Assembly: GCF_003762925.1 (NCBI RefSeq)
Contig: NZ_RJUK01000001.1
Coordinates: 1,302,001-1,366,000, forward strand
DNA length: 64,000 nt
Direction of reading: 5' to 3'
Source of the DNA: Marinimicrobium koreense
GTDB taxonomy: Bacteria; Pseudomonadota; Gammaproteobacteria; Pseudomonadales; Cellvibrionaceae
Below, one piece after another: positions 39,270 through 49,268 of this stretch. A program made the translations under genes and the position numbers. How positions within the stretch are numbered: the first letter of the stretch is position 1; each line of letters opens with the position of its first letter. The notes under the pieces are model-generated. The model made no database searches. It was not told where the DNA came from and saw only the letters and a program-made list of their open reading frames with translations.

Positions 39270-40265
39270 TCACTCTACGGCGCTGCCAGAGCCGCTCCAT
39301 AAGCGCTGAAGAAAAGCCGCGATCTCGTCAGCGGTGGGTTGCAGCCACGGATCAAACAGCCAGAACGTGTGCGGCGTATTATCAAAGCGCCGAACGTGAT
39401 ACTCGATTCCCAGGGGCTTCATTTTCGCTATCATTTCATCACGGCCGACACCAAAACGCTCCTGGGCACTGTTCAAATACAGGATGGGCGGCATCTCGGC
39501 ATGGACGTAGTACGTCGGCGAGCCTTTATGCCAGAGCTCGGTTTGCTCGGCATAGCGTCCACCGAACCAGGAGCCGGCCGACGACGGGGTCTTGCTCGGA
39601 TCATCCTCATAGTAGCGAGCCTCTTCCGAGGTAAAATCGGACAGACCGTCAATATTCAGTATCGCTTGCACGTCGCTCGATATCGAGCTGTGCTTTTGCT
39701 GCGGATCAAAATACGGATCGCCGGCCGTAATACCGGTCAGGCTGGCAATTTGCCCACCCGCCGAAGTACCACCCACGGCAATCTGGTCCGGGTTAACGTC
39801 GTAGGCCTCGGCATGCTCGCGCAGCCACCGAATCGCCGCTTTGACATCGTGAATGGCGGCGGGAAAGCGCGCCTCGGGCGCCAGACGATAACTGATATTG
39901 GCCACCACAAACCCTCGCTCTGCCAGCGCGTTGGCCAGGGGTGTCAGGTTTTTCCGGTAACCCGAGCGCCAACCGCCCCCGTGCACCAGAACCACCGCCG
40001 GACGAAAGCTCCCCGCCTCCGGCCGATGCAGATCCAGTTGCAGTGCTCGCCGACCGTATTGCACATAGGTCACATCCCGTTCGACGCGTACTCCGTCGGG
40101 CGTGTCGAGACTGGCGATTTCAATATGCGGGAAGTGCTTAACTTCTTTTTGATAAGTATTTTCCGCCGTATAGGTGTTTTCAAATGGCACAGGAGGTTCG
40201 GTGATGACGGAACGAGCGCAGCCAAAAAAAAACAGGGGGACGAATAATAAAGCGAGTTGTTTCAT
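39270..40265 (-). CDS. Alpha/beta hydrolase esterase, lipoprotein (HSL/BD-FAE type)
   Basis: Predicted lipoprotein of 331 residues (lipobox FFGC, Cys16). The hydrolase domain shows the oxyanion motif LVHGGGWRSG, the nucleophile elbow GGTSAGGQ, and the catalytic His in DNTPHTFWLFDPW, with an Asp expected near the ERFGVGRDEM turn. This is the hormone-sensitive lipase/carboxylesterase family that deacylates small esters or sugar acetates. The signal places it in the envelope. It lies downstream of the aceEF terminator in the same direction and upstream of the CHASE gene by 46 bases. Confidence 0.88.
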   Translation of the reverse strand: MKQLALLFVPLFFFGCARSVITEPPVPFENTYTAENTYQKEVKHFPHIEIASLDTPDGVRVERDVTYVQYGRRALQLDLHRPEAGSFRPAVVLVHGGGWRSGYRKNLTPLANALAERGFVVANISYRLAPEARFPAAIHDVKAAIRWLREHAEAYDVNPDQIAVGGTSAGGQIASLTGITAGDPYFDPQQKHSSISSDVQAILNIDGLSDFTSEEARYYEDDPSKTPSSAGSWFGGRYAEQTELWHKGSPTYYVHAEMPPILYLNSAQERFGVGRDEMIAKMKPLGIEYHVRRFDNTPHTFWLFDPWLQPTADEIAAFLQRLWSGSGSAVE

Positions 40266-40332
40266 GGTGTTCTCTCATTGGTTTTATGATTTTGATTGGT
40301 TGATTTGGCACCCTGTGGGCGCCGATACACAC

Positions 40333-40361
40333 AAAAAAGGCCAGCAAACGCTGGCCTTTTT
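40333..40361 (-). terminator. Intrinsic terminator of aceEF
   Basis: GGCCAGC (40339-40345), loop AAAC and GCTGGCC (40350-40356), flanked by six A and five T, make a bidirectional rho-independent terminator just after the aceF stop. It separates aceEF from the esterase gene. Confidence 0.9.
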
Positions 40362-40386
40362 CGTTACAGCTACACTTCACCCAAAC

Positions 40387-42321
40387 TCAGAGCAGCAGGC
40401 GACGCACGTCCGCCAGCGCTCCAGCCAGGAAAGTGAAGAAGCGTCCGGCATCGGCACCGTTGATGGCGCGATGATCGTAGGACAGACAGATTGGCAGCAT
40501 ATTGCGCGGCACAAACTCCGTGCCATTCCACACCGGCTTGATCTGGGCGCGAGACACACCCAGGATGCCGACTTCCGGGGCATTCACAATCGGCGTAAAG
40601 CCGCTGCCACCCATGGCGCCCAAGCTGGAGATGGTAAAGCAACCGCCCTGCATTTCTGCCGCCGTCAGCTTACCGTCACGCGCTTTCTTCGCCATGGCAT
40701 TGACCTCTTCGGTCAACTGCCACAAGCCTTTCTTGTTGACGTCACGAATGACCGGTACGACCAGACCATTGGGAGTGTCCACCGCGATACCGATGTGCAC
40801 ATATTTTTTCTGGACAATATGCTCACCGTCGTGGTGCAAAGACACGTTGAAGCTCGGTTCGGCTTCAAGCGCCGCCGCGCAGGCTTTGAGCAGGAACGGC
40901 AACGGCGTGAGCTTGGTGCCACGCTTTTCCGCCTCGGCTTTCAGGCCTTTGCGGAAGTCTTCCATATCGGTGATATCGGCATCGTCCCACTGGGTAACGT
41001 GGGGGATGTTCAGCCAGTTGCGGGTCATGTTGTCCGCGGTGAGCTTTTTGATCTTGCTCATCTTCACTTCTTCGACTTCACCGAACTTGCTGAAGTCGAT
41101 CGGCGGAATACGCGGAATGGCACCGCCGCCGGCGGCCGGTGCAGCACCGGACTGAGACGCCGTGACAATGTTTTTCACATAGCTGCGCACATCGTCTTTG
41201 GTGATACGACCGCGAGGACCGGACCCTTTCACCTTGGCCAGATCCACACCCAACTGGCGACCCAGTCGACGCACGGCGGGACCCGCGTAGACATCACCAC
41301 TGTTGATGACTTCGGCACTGGCACCGGTGGCGGTGGCCGGAGAAGACGACTCGGCTTTGGGCGCCGGCTCGCTCTTGGCGGGCGCTTCGCTTTTGGCCGG
41401 AGCAGACGGTGCCGGCGCGGCACTGCCTTCGGCTTCAATAACACCGATCAGATCGCCCTGGGATACCTTGTCGCCCTCTTTCAAGGCAATGCTCTTGATC
41501 TTGCCGGAGGCGGGAGCGGGAATTTCCATCGAGGCCTTGTCGGTTTCCAGCACGATGAGGGTGTCGCCTTCGGACACCTCATCGCCGGCCTTGACGCTGA
41601 CTTCGATCACTTCCACGCCTTCCGCACCGCCGATATCCGGCACCGGCATGTCCTGCTCACCACCGCCCTGAGGCGCGGCTGGAGCGGCACTTTCCGATTC
41701 GGACTGGCTCGCCGGCTCGCTCTGCGCGGGGGCTTCGCCACCGGCGGTTTTCATCTTACCGATGACATCGCCTTCAGACACTTTATCGCCTTCTTTCAAC
41801 GCGATGCTGCTGATGGTGCCGCTGGCCGGAGCCGGGATTTCCATGGAGGCTTTGTCGGTTTCCAACACGATCAATGAATCCCCTTCGGAGACCTCATCAC
41901 CGGCTTTGACGCACACCTCAATAACTTCAACACCCTCGGAGCCGCCAATATCCGGTACCGGGATATCCATTTCACTGCCGCCGGAGGCCTTGGGGGCCTC
42001 TTGCGATGCCTTGGACTCTGCGGCGTTGTCCGAAGAGGACGATTCAGCGCTCTCGGCCTGACTATCGTCACCGGCGCCCTCGCCTTCCAGTTCCAGCTCG
42101 AGAATGGCGGAACCTTCCGAGACCTTGTCGCCCTCTTTGACGGAAATGGCGGTGACCTTACCCGCCTTGGGGCAAGGGATGTCCATGGACGCTTTGTCTG
42201 TTTCCAGCACAACCAGCGTGTCTTCAGCGGCGACGGTATCCCCCACCGAGACGCTGATCTCAATCACTTCTACATCTTCGGAGCCGCCGATATCGGGGAC
42301 TTTGATGGTTTCTGTGGCCAC
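40387..42321 (-). CDS. aceF: Pyruvate dehydrogenase E2, dihydrolipoamide acetyltransferase
   Basis: Core subunit of the pyruvate dehydrogenase complex; passes acetyl from lipoyl-Lys to CoA. The 644 residues contain three lipoyl domains, each with ETDKAS (Lys43, Lys157, Lys262), joined by Ala/Pro/Ser/Glu-rich linkers. An E3/E1-binding domain (about 337-375; AGPAVRRLGRQLGVDL) and a catalytic domain with active-site His in SYDHRAINGADAGRF near the end follow. The second and third lipoyl domains are almost the same sequence. The start is GTG with AGGAG five bases upstream. It is the second gene of aceEF and is followed by a strong terminator. Confidence 0.97.
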   Translation of the reverse strand: MATETIKVPDIGGSEDVEVIEISVSVGDTVAAEDTLVVLETDKASMDIPCPKAGKVTAISVKEGDKVSEGSAILELELEGEGAGDDSQAESAESSSSDNAAESKASQEAPKASGGSEMDIPVPDIGGSEGVEVIEVCVKAGDEVSEGDSLIVLETDKASMEIPAPASGTISSIALKEGDKVSEGDVIGKMKTAGGEAPAQSEPASQSESESAAPAAPQGGGEQDMPVPDIGGAEGVEVIEVSVKAGDEVSEGDTLIVLETDKASMEIPAPASGKIKSIALKEGDKVSQGDLIGVIEAEGSAAPAPSAPAKSEAPAKSEPAPKAESSSPATATGASAEVINSGDVYAGPAVRRLGRQLGVDLAKVKGSGPRGRITKDDVRSYVKNIVTASQSGAAPAAGGGAIPRIPPIDFSKFGEVEEVKMSKIKKLTADNMTRNWLNIPHVTQWDDADITDMEDFRKGLKAEAEKRGTKLTPLPFLLKACAAALEAEPSFNVSLHHDGEHIVQKKYVHIGIAVDTPNGLVVPVIRDVNKKGLWQLTEEVNAMAKKARDGKLTAAEMQGGCFTISSLGAMGGSGFTPIVNAPEVGILGVSRAQIKPVWNGTEFVPRNMLPICLSYDHRAINGADAGRFFTFLAGALADVRRLLL

Positions 42322-42358
42322 AGTAACTCCTCACATATTCTTGGTGTTCGACCCAAAA

Positions 42359-42380
42359 CCCCGGGGACTCAGCCCCGGGG
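42359..42380 (-). other. Strong hairpin between aceE and aceF
   Basis: CCCCGGGG (42359-42366) and CCCCGGGG (42373-42380) form an 8-bp all-GC stem with loop ACTCAG. No T-run follows, so it is unlikely to stop transcription fully. It may be an RNase barrier setting the E1:E2 ratio. Confidence 0.55.
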
Positions 42381-42392
42381 CCTACCGATTTA

Positions 42393-45044
42393 TTAAACGG
42401 TCAGAGGGTCGGCCTTGTCCGGATCAATACCAAACTGCTTGATGGCCTTGCTGACCACCTCGGGCTTCACTTTGCCCTGATCCGCCAGGGACTTGAGCGC
42501 GGCAATCACAACGAAGTGGCGATCCACTTCAAAGAAGTGACGCAGTTTCTCACGGCTGTCACTGCGACCGAAGCCGTCGGTACCCAGTACATAGTAGTCG
42601 CCCGGCACGTAGGGACGCAGTTGTTCCGAGTAGTTCTTCATGTAGTCGGTCGCGATGATGAACGGACCGTCCTGACCTTCCAGTTGCTCGGTCAGGTACG
42701 CCTTACGGGGCTTCTCACCGGGGTGCAGCAGGTTCCAGCGAGCGGCGCGCTGACCGTCGCGGGTCAGTTCGTTCACACTGGTGACACTCCACACGTCGGC
42801 TTCCACACTGAAGTCTTTGCGCAGAATCTCGGCGGCTTCACGCACTTCATTCAGAATGGTACCGGAGCCCATGAGCTGGACGCGGTTTTTCTTCTTGCTG
42901 GTGCCTTTTTCAAGCTGATAGATACCCTTGATGATGCCTTCTTCAGCGCCCTTGGGCATATCCGGATGAACGTAGTTTTCGTTCATCAGGGTGATGTAGT
43001 AGTAGCAGTTTTCCTTCTCCTGATACATACGCTTCAGGCCATCCTGCACGATCACCGCCACTTCGTAAGAATAAGTCGGATCGTAGGACCGGCAGTTCGG
43101 GATGGTGTTGGCCAGAATGTGGCTGTGGCCATCCTGGTGCTGCAGGCCTTCGCCGTTCAGAGTCGTGCGACCGGCGGTACCGCCGAGCAGGAAACCACGC
43201 GCCTGGGCGTCACCGGCCAACCAGGCCAGATCGCCGATGCGCTGGAAACCGAACATCGAGTAGTAGATGTAGAACGGCAGCAGCGGCTGGTGGTTGTTGC
43301 TGTAGGAGGTTGCGGCCGCAATCCACGCGGACATGGAACCGGCTTCGTTGATACCTTCCTCGAGGATCTGGCCTTTCTGATCCTCTTTGTAGTACATGAT
43401 CTGACCGGCATCCTGCGGCGTGTACTTCTGGCCTTCGGCCGAGTAAATACCGATCTGGCGGAACATGCCTTCCATACCGAAGGTGCGGGCTTCGTCCGGC
43501 ACGATCGGTACCACCTTGTCGCCCACCTTCTTGTCTTTGATCAGCGTGTTGAGCACACGGACAAAAGCCATGGTGGTGGAAATGGTGCGGTCGCCAGTAC
43601 CTTCGAGCTGCTTGCTGAAGGCGTCCAGGCCCGGGATTTCCAGCGCTTCGAAGTCCGCTTTACGAGCGGGCAGATAGCCGTTGAGCTGCTTGCGGCGCTC
43701 GTGCAGGTACTGCATTTCCGCGCTGTCTTCCGGCGGACGGTAGTACGGGATTTTTTCCAGATCCTTGTCTTCGATCGGGATGTTGAAACGGTCCCGGAAG
43801 GTCTTGAGCGCATCGATGTCGAGCTTCTTGACCTGGTGCGCGTTGTTGACCGCTTCACCGGTCGGGCCCATGCCATAACCTTTTACGGTCTGAGCCAGAA
43901 TCACGGTGGGCTGACCTTTGGTATTCACTGCGTTGTGATACGCGTTGTACACCTTGTGTGCGTCGTGACCACCACGAGCCAGATGCAGGATTTCGTCGTC
44001 GGTCATGTCTTTGACCAACTCCAGCAGCTCGGGGTATTTACCGAAGAAATGCTCGCGGGTGTAGGCGCCACCGTTGGCCTTGTAGTTCTGCATTTCGCCG
44101 TCGAGGACTTCGTCCATACGCTTCTGCAGCAGACCGGTTTTGTCTTTTTCCAGCAGTTTGTCCCAGGCACCGCCCCAAAGCACTTTAACCACGTTCCAGC
44201 CGGCGCCGCGGAATACACCTTCAAGTTCCTGAACCACCTTGCCGTTACCGCGAACCGGGCCGTCCAGGCGCTGCAGGTTACAGTTGATGACAAAGATCAG
44301 GTTGTCGAGCTTCTCGCGGCCCGCCAGCGAAATGGCACCCAGAGATTCCGGCTCATCACACTCACCGTCACCGAGGAAGGCCCAGATTTTGCGGTCGCCC
44401 TTTTCAATCAGGCCACGCTGATCCAGATAGCGCATCACGTGCGCCTGGTAAATCGAGTTGATCGGACCGAGCCCCATGGAAACGGTCGGGAACTGCCAGT
44501 AATCCGGCATCAACCAGGGGTGAGGGTAAGAAGAGAGGCCCTTGCCATCGACTTCGCGACGGAAATTGTCCAGTTGCTCTTCGGTCAGGCGACCTTCGAG
44601 GAAAGAGCGGGCGTACATACCCGGAGAGCTGTGGCCCTGGAAGTACACCAGGTCGCCCGGCTTACCGTCTTCGCTGCCGCGCCAAAAATGGTTGAATCCG
44701 ACTTCATACAGGGTTGCAGCTGAGGAGAAGGAGGCAATGTGGCCACCCAACTCGTCGGCACTCTTGTTCGCCCGAACCACCATGGCAATGGCGTTCCAGC
44801 GAACGATGGAGCGAATCTTGCGCTCGATGTAGGCATCGCCGGGGCTCTGCACTTCTTTCGAAACCGGAATGGTATTGCGATAAGGGGTGGTGATCGCCGA
44901 AGGCTGATCAATACCGTGATCTACCGCATTTTCTGACAGTTGCTTCAGAAGGAAGGTGGCCCGTTCTTTGCCTGCGTGGCGAACAACTGACTCAAGGGCA
45001 TCCAGCCATTCTCTCGTTTCGAGGGCATCGATATCTTCTTGCAT
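42393..45044 (-). CDS. aceE: Pyruvate dehydrogenase E1 (homodimeric type)
   Basis: Thiamine-diphosphate enzyme that decarboxylates pyruvate and acetylates E2. The 883-residue protein matches E. coli AceE length (887). It starts MQEDIDALETREWLDAL, has the ThDP/Mg motif GDGECDEPES..NCN, and the central LLGGTAGRTTLNGEGLQHQDGHSH. The ATG at 45044 has GAGGAG six bases upstream; a longer frame upstream lacks support. The lpd gene is not adjacent. A 735-codon open frame on the opposite strand is an artefact of codon bias. Confidence 0.98.
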   Translation of the reverse strand: MQEDIDALETREWLDALESVVRHAGKERATFLLKQLSENAVDHGIDQPSAITTPYRNTIPVSKEVQSPGDAYIERKIRSIVRWNAIAMVVRANKSADELGGHIASFSSAATLYEVGFNHFWRGSEDGKPGDLVYFQGHSSPGMYARSFLEGRLTEEQLDNFRREVDGKGLSSYPHPWLMPDYWQFPTVSMGLGPINSIYQAHVMRYLDQRGLIEKGDRKIWAFLGDGECDEPESLGAISLAGREKLDNLIFVINCNLQRLDGPVRGNGKVVQELEGVFRGAGWNVVKVLWGGAWDKLLEKDKTGLLQKRMDEVLDGEMQNYKANGGAYTREHFFGKYPELLELVKDMTDDEILHLARGGHDAHKVYNAYHNAVNTKGQPTVILAQTVKGYGMGPTGEAVNNAHQVKKLDIDALKTFRDRFNIPIEDKDLEKIPYYRPPEDSAEMQYLHERRKQLNGYLPARKADFEALEIPGLDAFSKQLEGTGDRTISTTMAFVRVLNTLIKDKKVGDKVVPIVPDEARTFGMEGMFRQIGIYSAEGQKYTPQDAGQIMYYKEDQKGQILEEGINEAGSMSAWIAAATSYSNNHQPLLPFYIYYSMFGFQRIGDLAWLAGDAQARGFLLGGTAGRTTLNGEGLQHQDGHSHILANTIPNCRSYDPTYSYEVAVIVQDGLKRMYQEKENCYYYITLMNENYVHPDMPKGAEEGIIKGIYQLEKGTSKKKNRVQLMGSGTILNEVREAAEILRKDFSVEADVWSVTSVNELTRDGQRAARWNLLHPGEKPRKAYLTEQLEGQDGPFIIATDYMKNYSEQLRPYVPGDYYVLGTDGFGRSDSREKLRHFFEVDRHFVVIAALKSLADQGKVKPEVVSKAIKQFGIDPDKADPLTV

Positions 45045-45249
45045 TAAATTCTCCTCAGCCGTGCACGCATTGGCACATCTAATCGTTGCGTTCAATCAAT
45101 AGGAAATTGAAAACAGGTGTCTCTGCACCGCCATAGAGCCCTTGTGTGGGATGTTATATAGGGTTATGGCCAGTATTGGTAGAGCCGAAAAATCAGCGAA
45201 TTCTTACATATTCACGCCTTTTTTACCAGTCCGCCGCCGCGCTGCGGCC

Positions 45250-48117
45250 TCAGGGGTAACTCAGGGCCTCAAGGGCCTTCTGGTAATCGGGTATGGCGTC
45301 GATTGGGGTGGCCTCCGGAGCCTCTTCCGATCGATCCGTCACCAGCCACAGGCGCCGGGCGGGGTCGGCAAACACCTGGCGGTAATAAGACTGCAGGGAT
45401 TCCGCCGTGACAGCCTCCACCGCCTGGGCCAGGCGTTCGCGCCGATCAAAGCGGGTATCCCCCATCATCAGGTCCTCCCAGTATCGGCTGGACTGCTGGT
45501 ACAGGGTCTTGGCCGGTTCGCGCAACTCGCGGACCAGCGCCGCCTTCTGTTCCGCCAACCCCTCTTTTAAGTGGCTTTCCGCGCCATCCAGGAAGCCATC
45601 CATTTCCCGCCAAAGGCGGTCACTGTCAACCGATGGCGACTGGACCACCAGCACGGTGCCCTCCTGATCTTTAAGCGGTAAGGCAAACACCGTCGCCACA
45701 TAGCCCAACTGCTTCTCGGTGCGCAGCTCATGGAAAAATGCCGGTTGCAGCAACCGTCGGGCCAGTTGCATATGAGCCACATCATTCAGCTTAGTGGAGA
45801 GCCCCTGAACGTACAGCATGGTGACACTGTCGTTGTGCTCAAGAGGCCGCTCATACACCCATGGGCCCTGGGATTTCAGGCGGAACACCCGGGCCGGTGC
45901 CAGATCCAGGCGCGTCAGATCGCCGAGCAGTTGATGCTCAAGGTACGCCGCCAGACGCACCGCCTCCTGACGATACAGGTTGCCGTACAGCAACACTTCC
46001 AGTTCAGCGTCTTTCAGCACTGAATCGGCAAACTGGTGGATGGCCTTGAGGTCAATCCCCTCAAGCACCTGGAGCTTGTCCCGTCCCAGCGAATAGGGCT
46101 CAAAATGCAGGCGCGGCACCTGCCTGGCGATCACGCCGTAGGGAGTATCGAGCGCTTCGTTGCGCCAACGCCGCTCCACTTTGCGCTTGAGGTCATCAAA
46201 GCGGTCCTGTGCAAACCGCCCCTGGCGCAACGCCTCAACAATACGGGTCAAGAGAAGGTTCTGGCGACTGCTGTAACCGAAGATTTCGATATCCAGGCCC
46301 CGGGTGTTCGGGTGCAGGGAGAAGTCCAGTCCGGCCAGTTGGGCCGGATAGGCAAATTCATTGAGCTGGTCCCGCACCAGCTCGGATAACAGCTCGGCTT
46401 TGGCCGCGCCTTCGACCCCGGCCGCCACCTGAGGTAGCTTGAGTCGCAGACGCATGCTGGTTTTGGGCACCTCAAACGTCTGATCCCATTGATACCAGAC
46501 CTTGATTCTCGACTTATCGACCACCGCCTCAGGGAGACGGGACTTAGCCTTTTCCGAGGCTCCCGGTCCGGGCAGCAGTGGTGCCTCCTTGACGGCCAGT
46601 CGACTGGGGATAAAGTCATTGGGTTTGGGCAAAACCAGCTGTTTCTGGATTCGGGCCTTGATTTCGGGCTGTTCCGCCGCCTGCTCTTCGACCCGATAAG
46701 GCGTCTGATAATACGGAGAGCGGCTATCCCCCTCTACCTTGGGAGCAACCAGGGACACCAGCACATTCCCGCTATCCAGGTATCCAAGGTACTTCTTGAT
46801 CAGCTTGGCGTCATACCCCGCATACCGGTAATCACCCCAGAGCACGTTTTCCGGTTCGTAGAGATGCAGTCGGTAGGCAAGCCCACGGACCGTGTCCATC
46901 GGAGCGCTGACCTCCCGAAAACGGAAGTCGATCTTCGCCATTTGCTGAAGTTCTTCATAACGCCAGGCGTCCAGCCCCCGGGCCTCAATCTGCTCAATGG
47001 AGTGAAACACCAGGGCCACAATCTGATCGGCGGCCCGAACGCCGAGTTCGGTCAACTGGATGGACACCTGAAACATGGCGTCGTACCGGTCCCGGTGTCG
47101 GGTGCCGGCACTCAGGCCTTCCGCCCAACCCAGCTCCTTGAGCAGCGACAGCAGGCTGCCCTCCCCTTCGTGCCCCAACAGGTGGCCGATATACTGCAGC
47201 GGTTTATGGGCCTCGCTCTCGGCGTTGACCGGAAGAGGGAACAGAAGGGAGAGGCGACGAATGTCCTTTTCAGGCTGAATGGACACCCGCACAGGCAGTT
47301 GATCTTTTCCAAACAGCGGTGGGTAAGCCTCGGGCAGGGAGACCTCCCTGGCCGGAATCGCTTTGAACCGTTCCGTCACCTGTTTCTGCAGTTCATCGAG
47401 ACTGCCCCGCCCCAGAACCACCAGCGACATCAGGTCCGCCGAATAATAGCGCTGGTAAAAGTCGATCAGATCTTTGCGCAGCGGGCGCTCTTCGGTATCT
47501 GCCAGGGTAGTGAGATTCCCGACCCCAAAACGGGATGCCGGGTGCGCAGGATTCATCAGTGCCTGATAGACATCCTGTATGCGACGGGCATCGTCGTTCA
47601 GACGGGCCTTGTACTCCGACTCCACCGCAAACCGCTCACGATCGACGTACTCCGGATTGAACAGCGGCGCGATAAAAAACTGCGCAAATCGATCCAGCGC
47701 CGGCTCCAGATATTCGGGGTCGATATCAAAATAATAATTGGTATGCTCGCTCGCGGTGTAGGCATTGTGGCTGCCACCGTGACGACTGATAAACGCCGGA
47801 TAGGCATCCGGTTCCGGATATTTCTCGGTGCCGAGAAACAGCATATGCTCGAGAAAGTGCGCCAGGCCCTCGCGCCCCAGAGGATTCTGATGATGGCCCA
47901 CATGAACATCCAGGGAAGCCGCGGCTTTTTCCGCCTGCGGGTCCGAAATCAGGAGGACTTTCAGCCCGTTTTCCAGCGTCAGGTAGCGGTAATCCCGGTG
48001 ATCGATATCCCCTTTTACGGGCGTCACGGCGTGAGCTGAGGTTGCCAGCATCACGGTGGTTACCAACAGGGAAGCCATGGCCAGGCTCCAACGGCTAAGA
48101 AGGACGGCTGCGTGCAT
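45250..48117 (-). CDS. M16 metallopeptidase (pitrilysin/insulinase), periplasmic
   Basis: Exported protein of 955 residues, the length of protease III (PtrA). The signal peptide ends SAHA (residue 30). The inverted zinc motif HFLEH lies at 87-91 (LAHFLEHMLFLGTEKYPEPD) and the third ligand Glu in FAVESEYKARLNDD. A second M16 half and an inactive carboxyl region follow, ending near EALSYP. It degrades small peptides in the periplasm. Its ATG overlaps the upstream perM stop (TAATG), so the two are co-translated. It is followed by 205 bases before aceE. Confidence 0.92.
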   Translation of the reverse strand: MHAAVLLSRWSLAMASLLVTTVMLATSAHAVTPVKGDIDHRDYRYLTLENGLKVLLISDPQAEKAAASLDVHVGHHQNPLGREGLAHFLEHMLFLGTEKYPEPDAYPAFISRHGGSHNAYTASEHTNYYFDIDPEYLEPALDRFAQFFIAPLFNPEYVDRERFAVESEYKARLNDDARRIQDVYQALMNPAHPASRFGVGNLTTLADTEERPLRKDLIDFYQRYYSADLMSLVVLGRGSLDELQKQVTERFKAIPAREVSLPEAYPPLFGKDQLPVRVSIQPEKDIRRLSLLFPLPVNAESEAHKPLQYIGHLLGHEGEGSLLSLLKELGWAEGLSAGTRHRDRYDAMFQVSIQLTELGVRAADQIVALVFHSIEQIEARGLDAWRYEELQQMAKIDFRFREVSAPMDTVRGLAYRLHLYEPENVLWGDYRYAGYDAKLIKKYLGYLDSGNVLVSLVAPKVEGDSRSPYYQTPYRVEEQAAEQPEIKARIQKQLVLPKPNDFIPSRLAVKEAPLLPGPGASEKAKSRLPEAVVDKSRIKVWYQWDQTFEVPKTSMRLRLKLPQVAAGVEGAAKAELLSELVRDQLNEFAYPAQLAGLDFSLHPNTRGLDIEIFGYSSRQNLLLTRIVEALRQGRFAQDRFDDLKRKVERRWRNEALDTPYGVIARQVPRLHFEPYSLGRDKLQVLEGIDLKAIHQFADSVLKDAELEVLLYGNLYRQEAVRLAAYLEHQLLGDLTRLDLAPARVFRLKSQGPWVYERPLEHNDSVTMLYVQGLSTKLNDVAHMQLARRLLQPAFFHELRTEKQLGYVATVFALPLKDQEGTVLVVQSPSVDSDRLWREMDGFLDGAESHLKEGLAEQKAALVRELREPAKTLYQQSSRYWEDLMMGDTRFDRRERLAQAVEAVTAESLQSYYRQVFADPARRLWLVTDRSEEAPEATPIDAIPDYQKALEALSYP

Positions 48118-49229
48118 TATGCCTCGCTTTGTTCGGTGTCATGTGAAGCCTGTCCCTGCAACTCCTGATTGTGCGCCTCCTTGACGCCGATTGGCCAAGC
48201 ATAAAGGATTGCCTTGACCAGCGTAGCCAGGGGGATCGCAAAAAACACGCCCCAGAATCCCCACAGGCCGCCGAAAACCAGTACGGCCAGAATGATGGCC
48301 ACTGGATGCAAATTGACCGCTTCGGAAAACAGCAGTGGCACCAGCACATTACCATCCAGAGCCTGCAGAATGCCGTAGGCGACCAACAGGTACACGAACT
48401 CCGGGCCCCAACCCCACTGGAAGAACCCGACCAGGGCCACCGGTATGGTAGCGACCGCCGCCCCGATATAAGGCACCAGCACCGACAAGCCGACCGCAAT
48501 CGCGAGCAACGCGCTGTAGTTCAGGCCAAACAGGACAAAGACTACGTAGGCGGTCGCGCCGACGATGACAATCTCGATGGCTTTACCCCTCACGTAGTTG
48601 GCAATCTGCTGATTCATCTCCTGCCAGATTTTGCTCATCAGCGGTCGTTTCTCCGGCAGAAAACCCGCAAACCAACGCATGATGGACTGACTGTCCTTGA
48701 GGAAGAAATACACCAGAATGGGTACCAGAACGAAGTAGACGAGTACTGTGGCCAGCACCGGCAGGTTGGATACGGAAAAGCTCACGATGTACTGCCCCAC
48801 ATACCCCAGTTCAGAACTGGTGATGGACATCATCTGCTCCACCTGCGCCTCACTGATCAGGCTCGGGTAGCGCTCGGGCAAGAGCAGCATCAGCTCCTGC
48901 CACTCCCGGAGCATCCTCGGCAATTCGGCAAAAAAGCGGGTGGACTGCTGCCAGATGACTGGCAAGAGCCCCAGCATGATGGCCGCCACACTGGCCATCA
49001 GCACCATGAACGTGATCAGCACCGCCAGCCAGTGTGGGACCCTCAAGGATTTCAGCCGGACCACCATGCCCTGCATCAAAAACGCGATGATCAGGCTCGC
49101 AATCATGGGCGCCAGCACGGCCCCAAGGGTCAGAATGACCACCAGGCCCACCGCCAGCAACACCAGCAGCAGTACTGCCTCCTCATCGGAGAAGTAGCGA
49201 TCGATCCAGCGGCGAATAATCTTCAGCAT
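48117..49229 (-). CDS. AI-2E family transporter (PerM-like)
   Basis: Inner-membrane protein of 370 residues with about eight hydrophobic segments and the AI-2E family pattern (GLNYSALLAIAVGLSVLVPYIGAAVATIP). Members export small molecules or sodium/protons (PerM, TqsA, YdiK). The substrate is unknown. The layout tusA-perM-M16 is compact: 39 bases after tusA and overlapping the protease start by one base. A CCACGC/GCGTGG hairpin (49249-49271) between tusA and perM has no T-run. Confidence 0.88.
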   Translation of the reverse strand: MLKIIRRWIDRYFSDEEAVLLLVLLAVGLVVILTLGAVLAPMIASLIIAFLMQGMVVRLKSLRVPHWLAVLITFMVLMASVAAIMLGLLPVIWQQSTRFFAELPRMLREWQELMLLLPERYPSLISEAQVEQMMSITSSELGYVGQYIVSFSVSNLPVLATVLVYFVLVPILVYFFLKDSQSIMRWFAGFLPEKRPLMSKIWQEMNQQIANYVRGKAIEIVIVGATAYVVFVLFGLNYSALLAIAVGLSVLVPYIGAAVATIPVALVGFFQWGWGPEFVYLLVAYGILQALDGNVLVPLLFSEAVNLHPVAIILAVLVFGGLWGFWGVFFAIPLATLVKAILYAWPIGVKEAHNQELQGQASHDTEQSEA

Positions 49230-49268
49230 AAGTGTCCGTTTTGACCTGTGGCCACGCGTAAGGCGTGG

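Noticed and set aside
42516-44723. 735-codon open frame on the plus strand inside aceE
   Set aside because: Exact antisense of a fully conserved gene; His/Gln/Val-rich product typical of GC-biased shadow frames.
45175-45180. ATTGGT half of a PdhR-type operator upstream of aceE
   Set aside because: The second half (ACCAAT) is missing, so no full operator is present.
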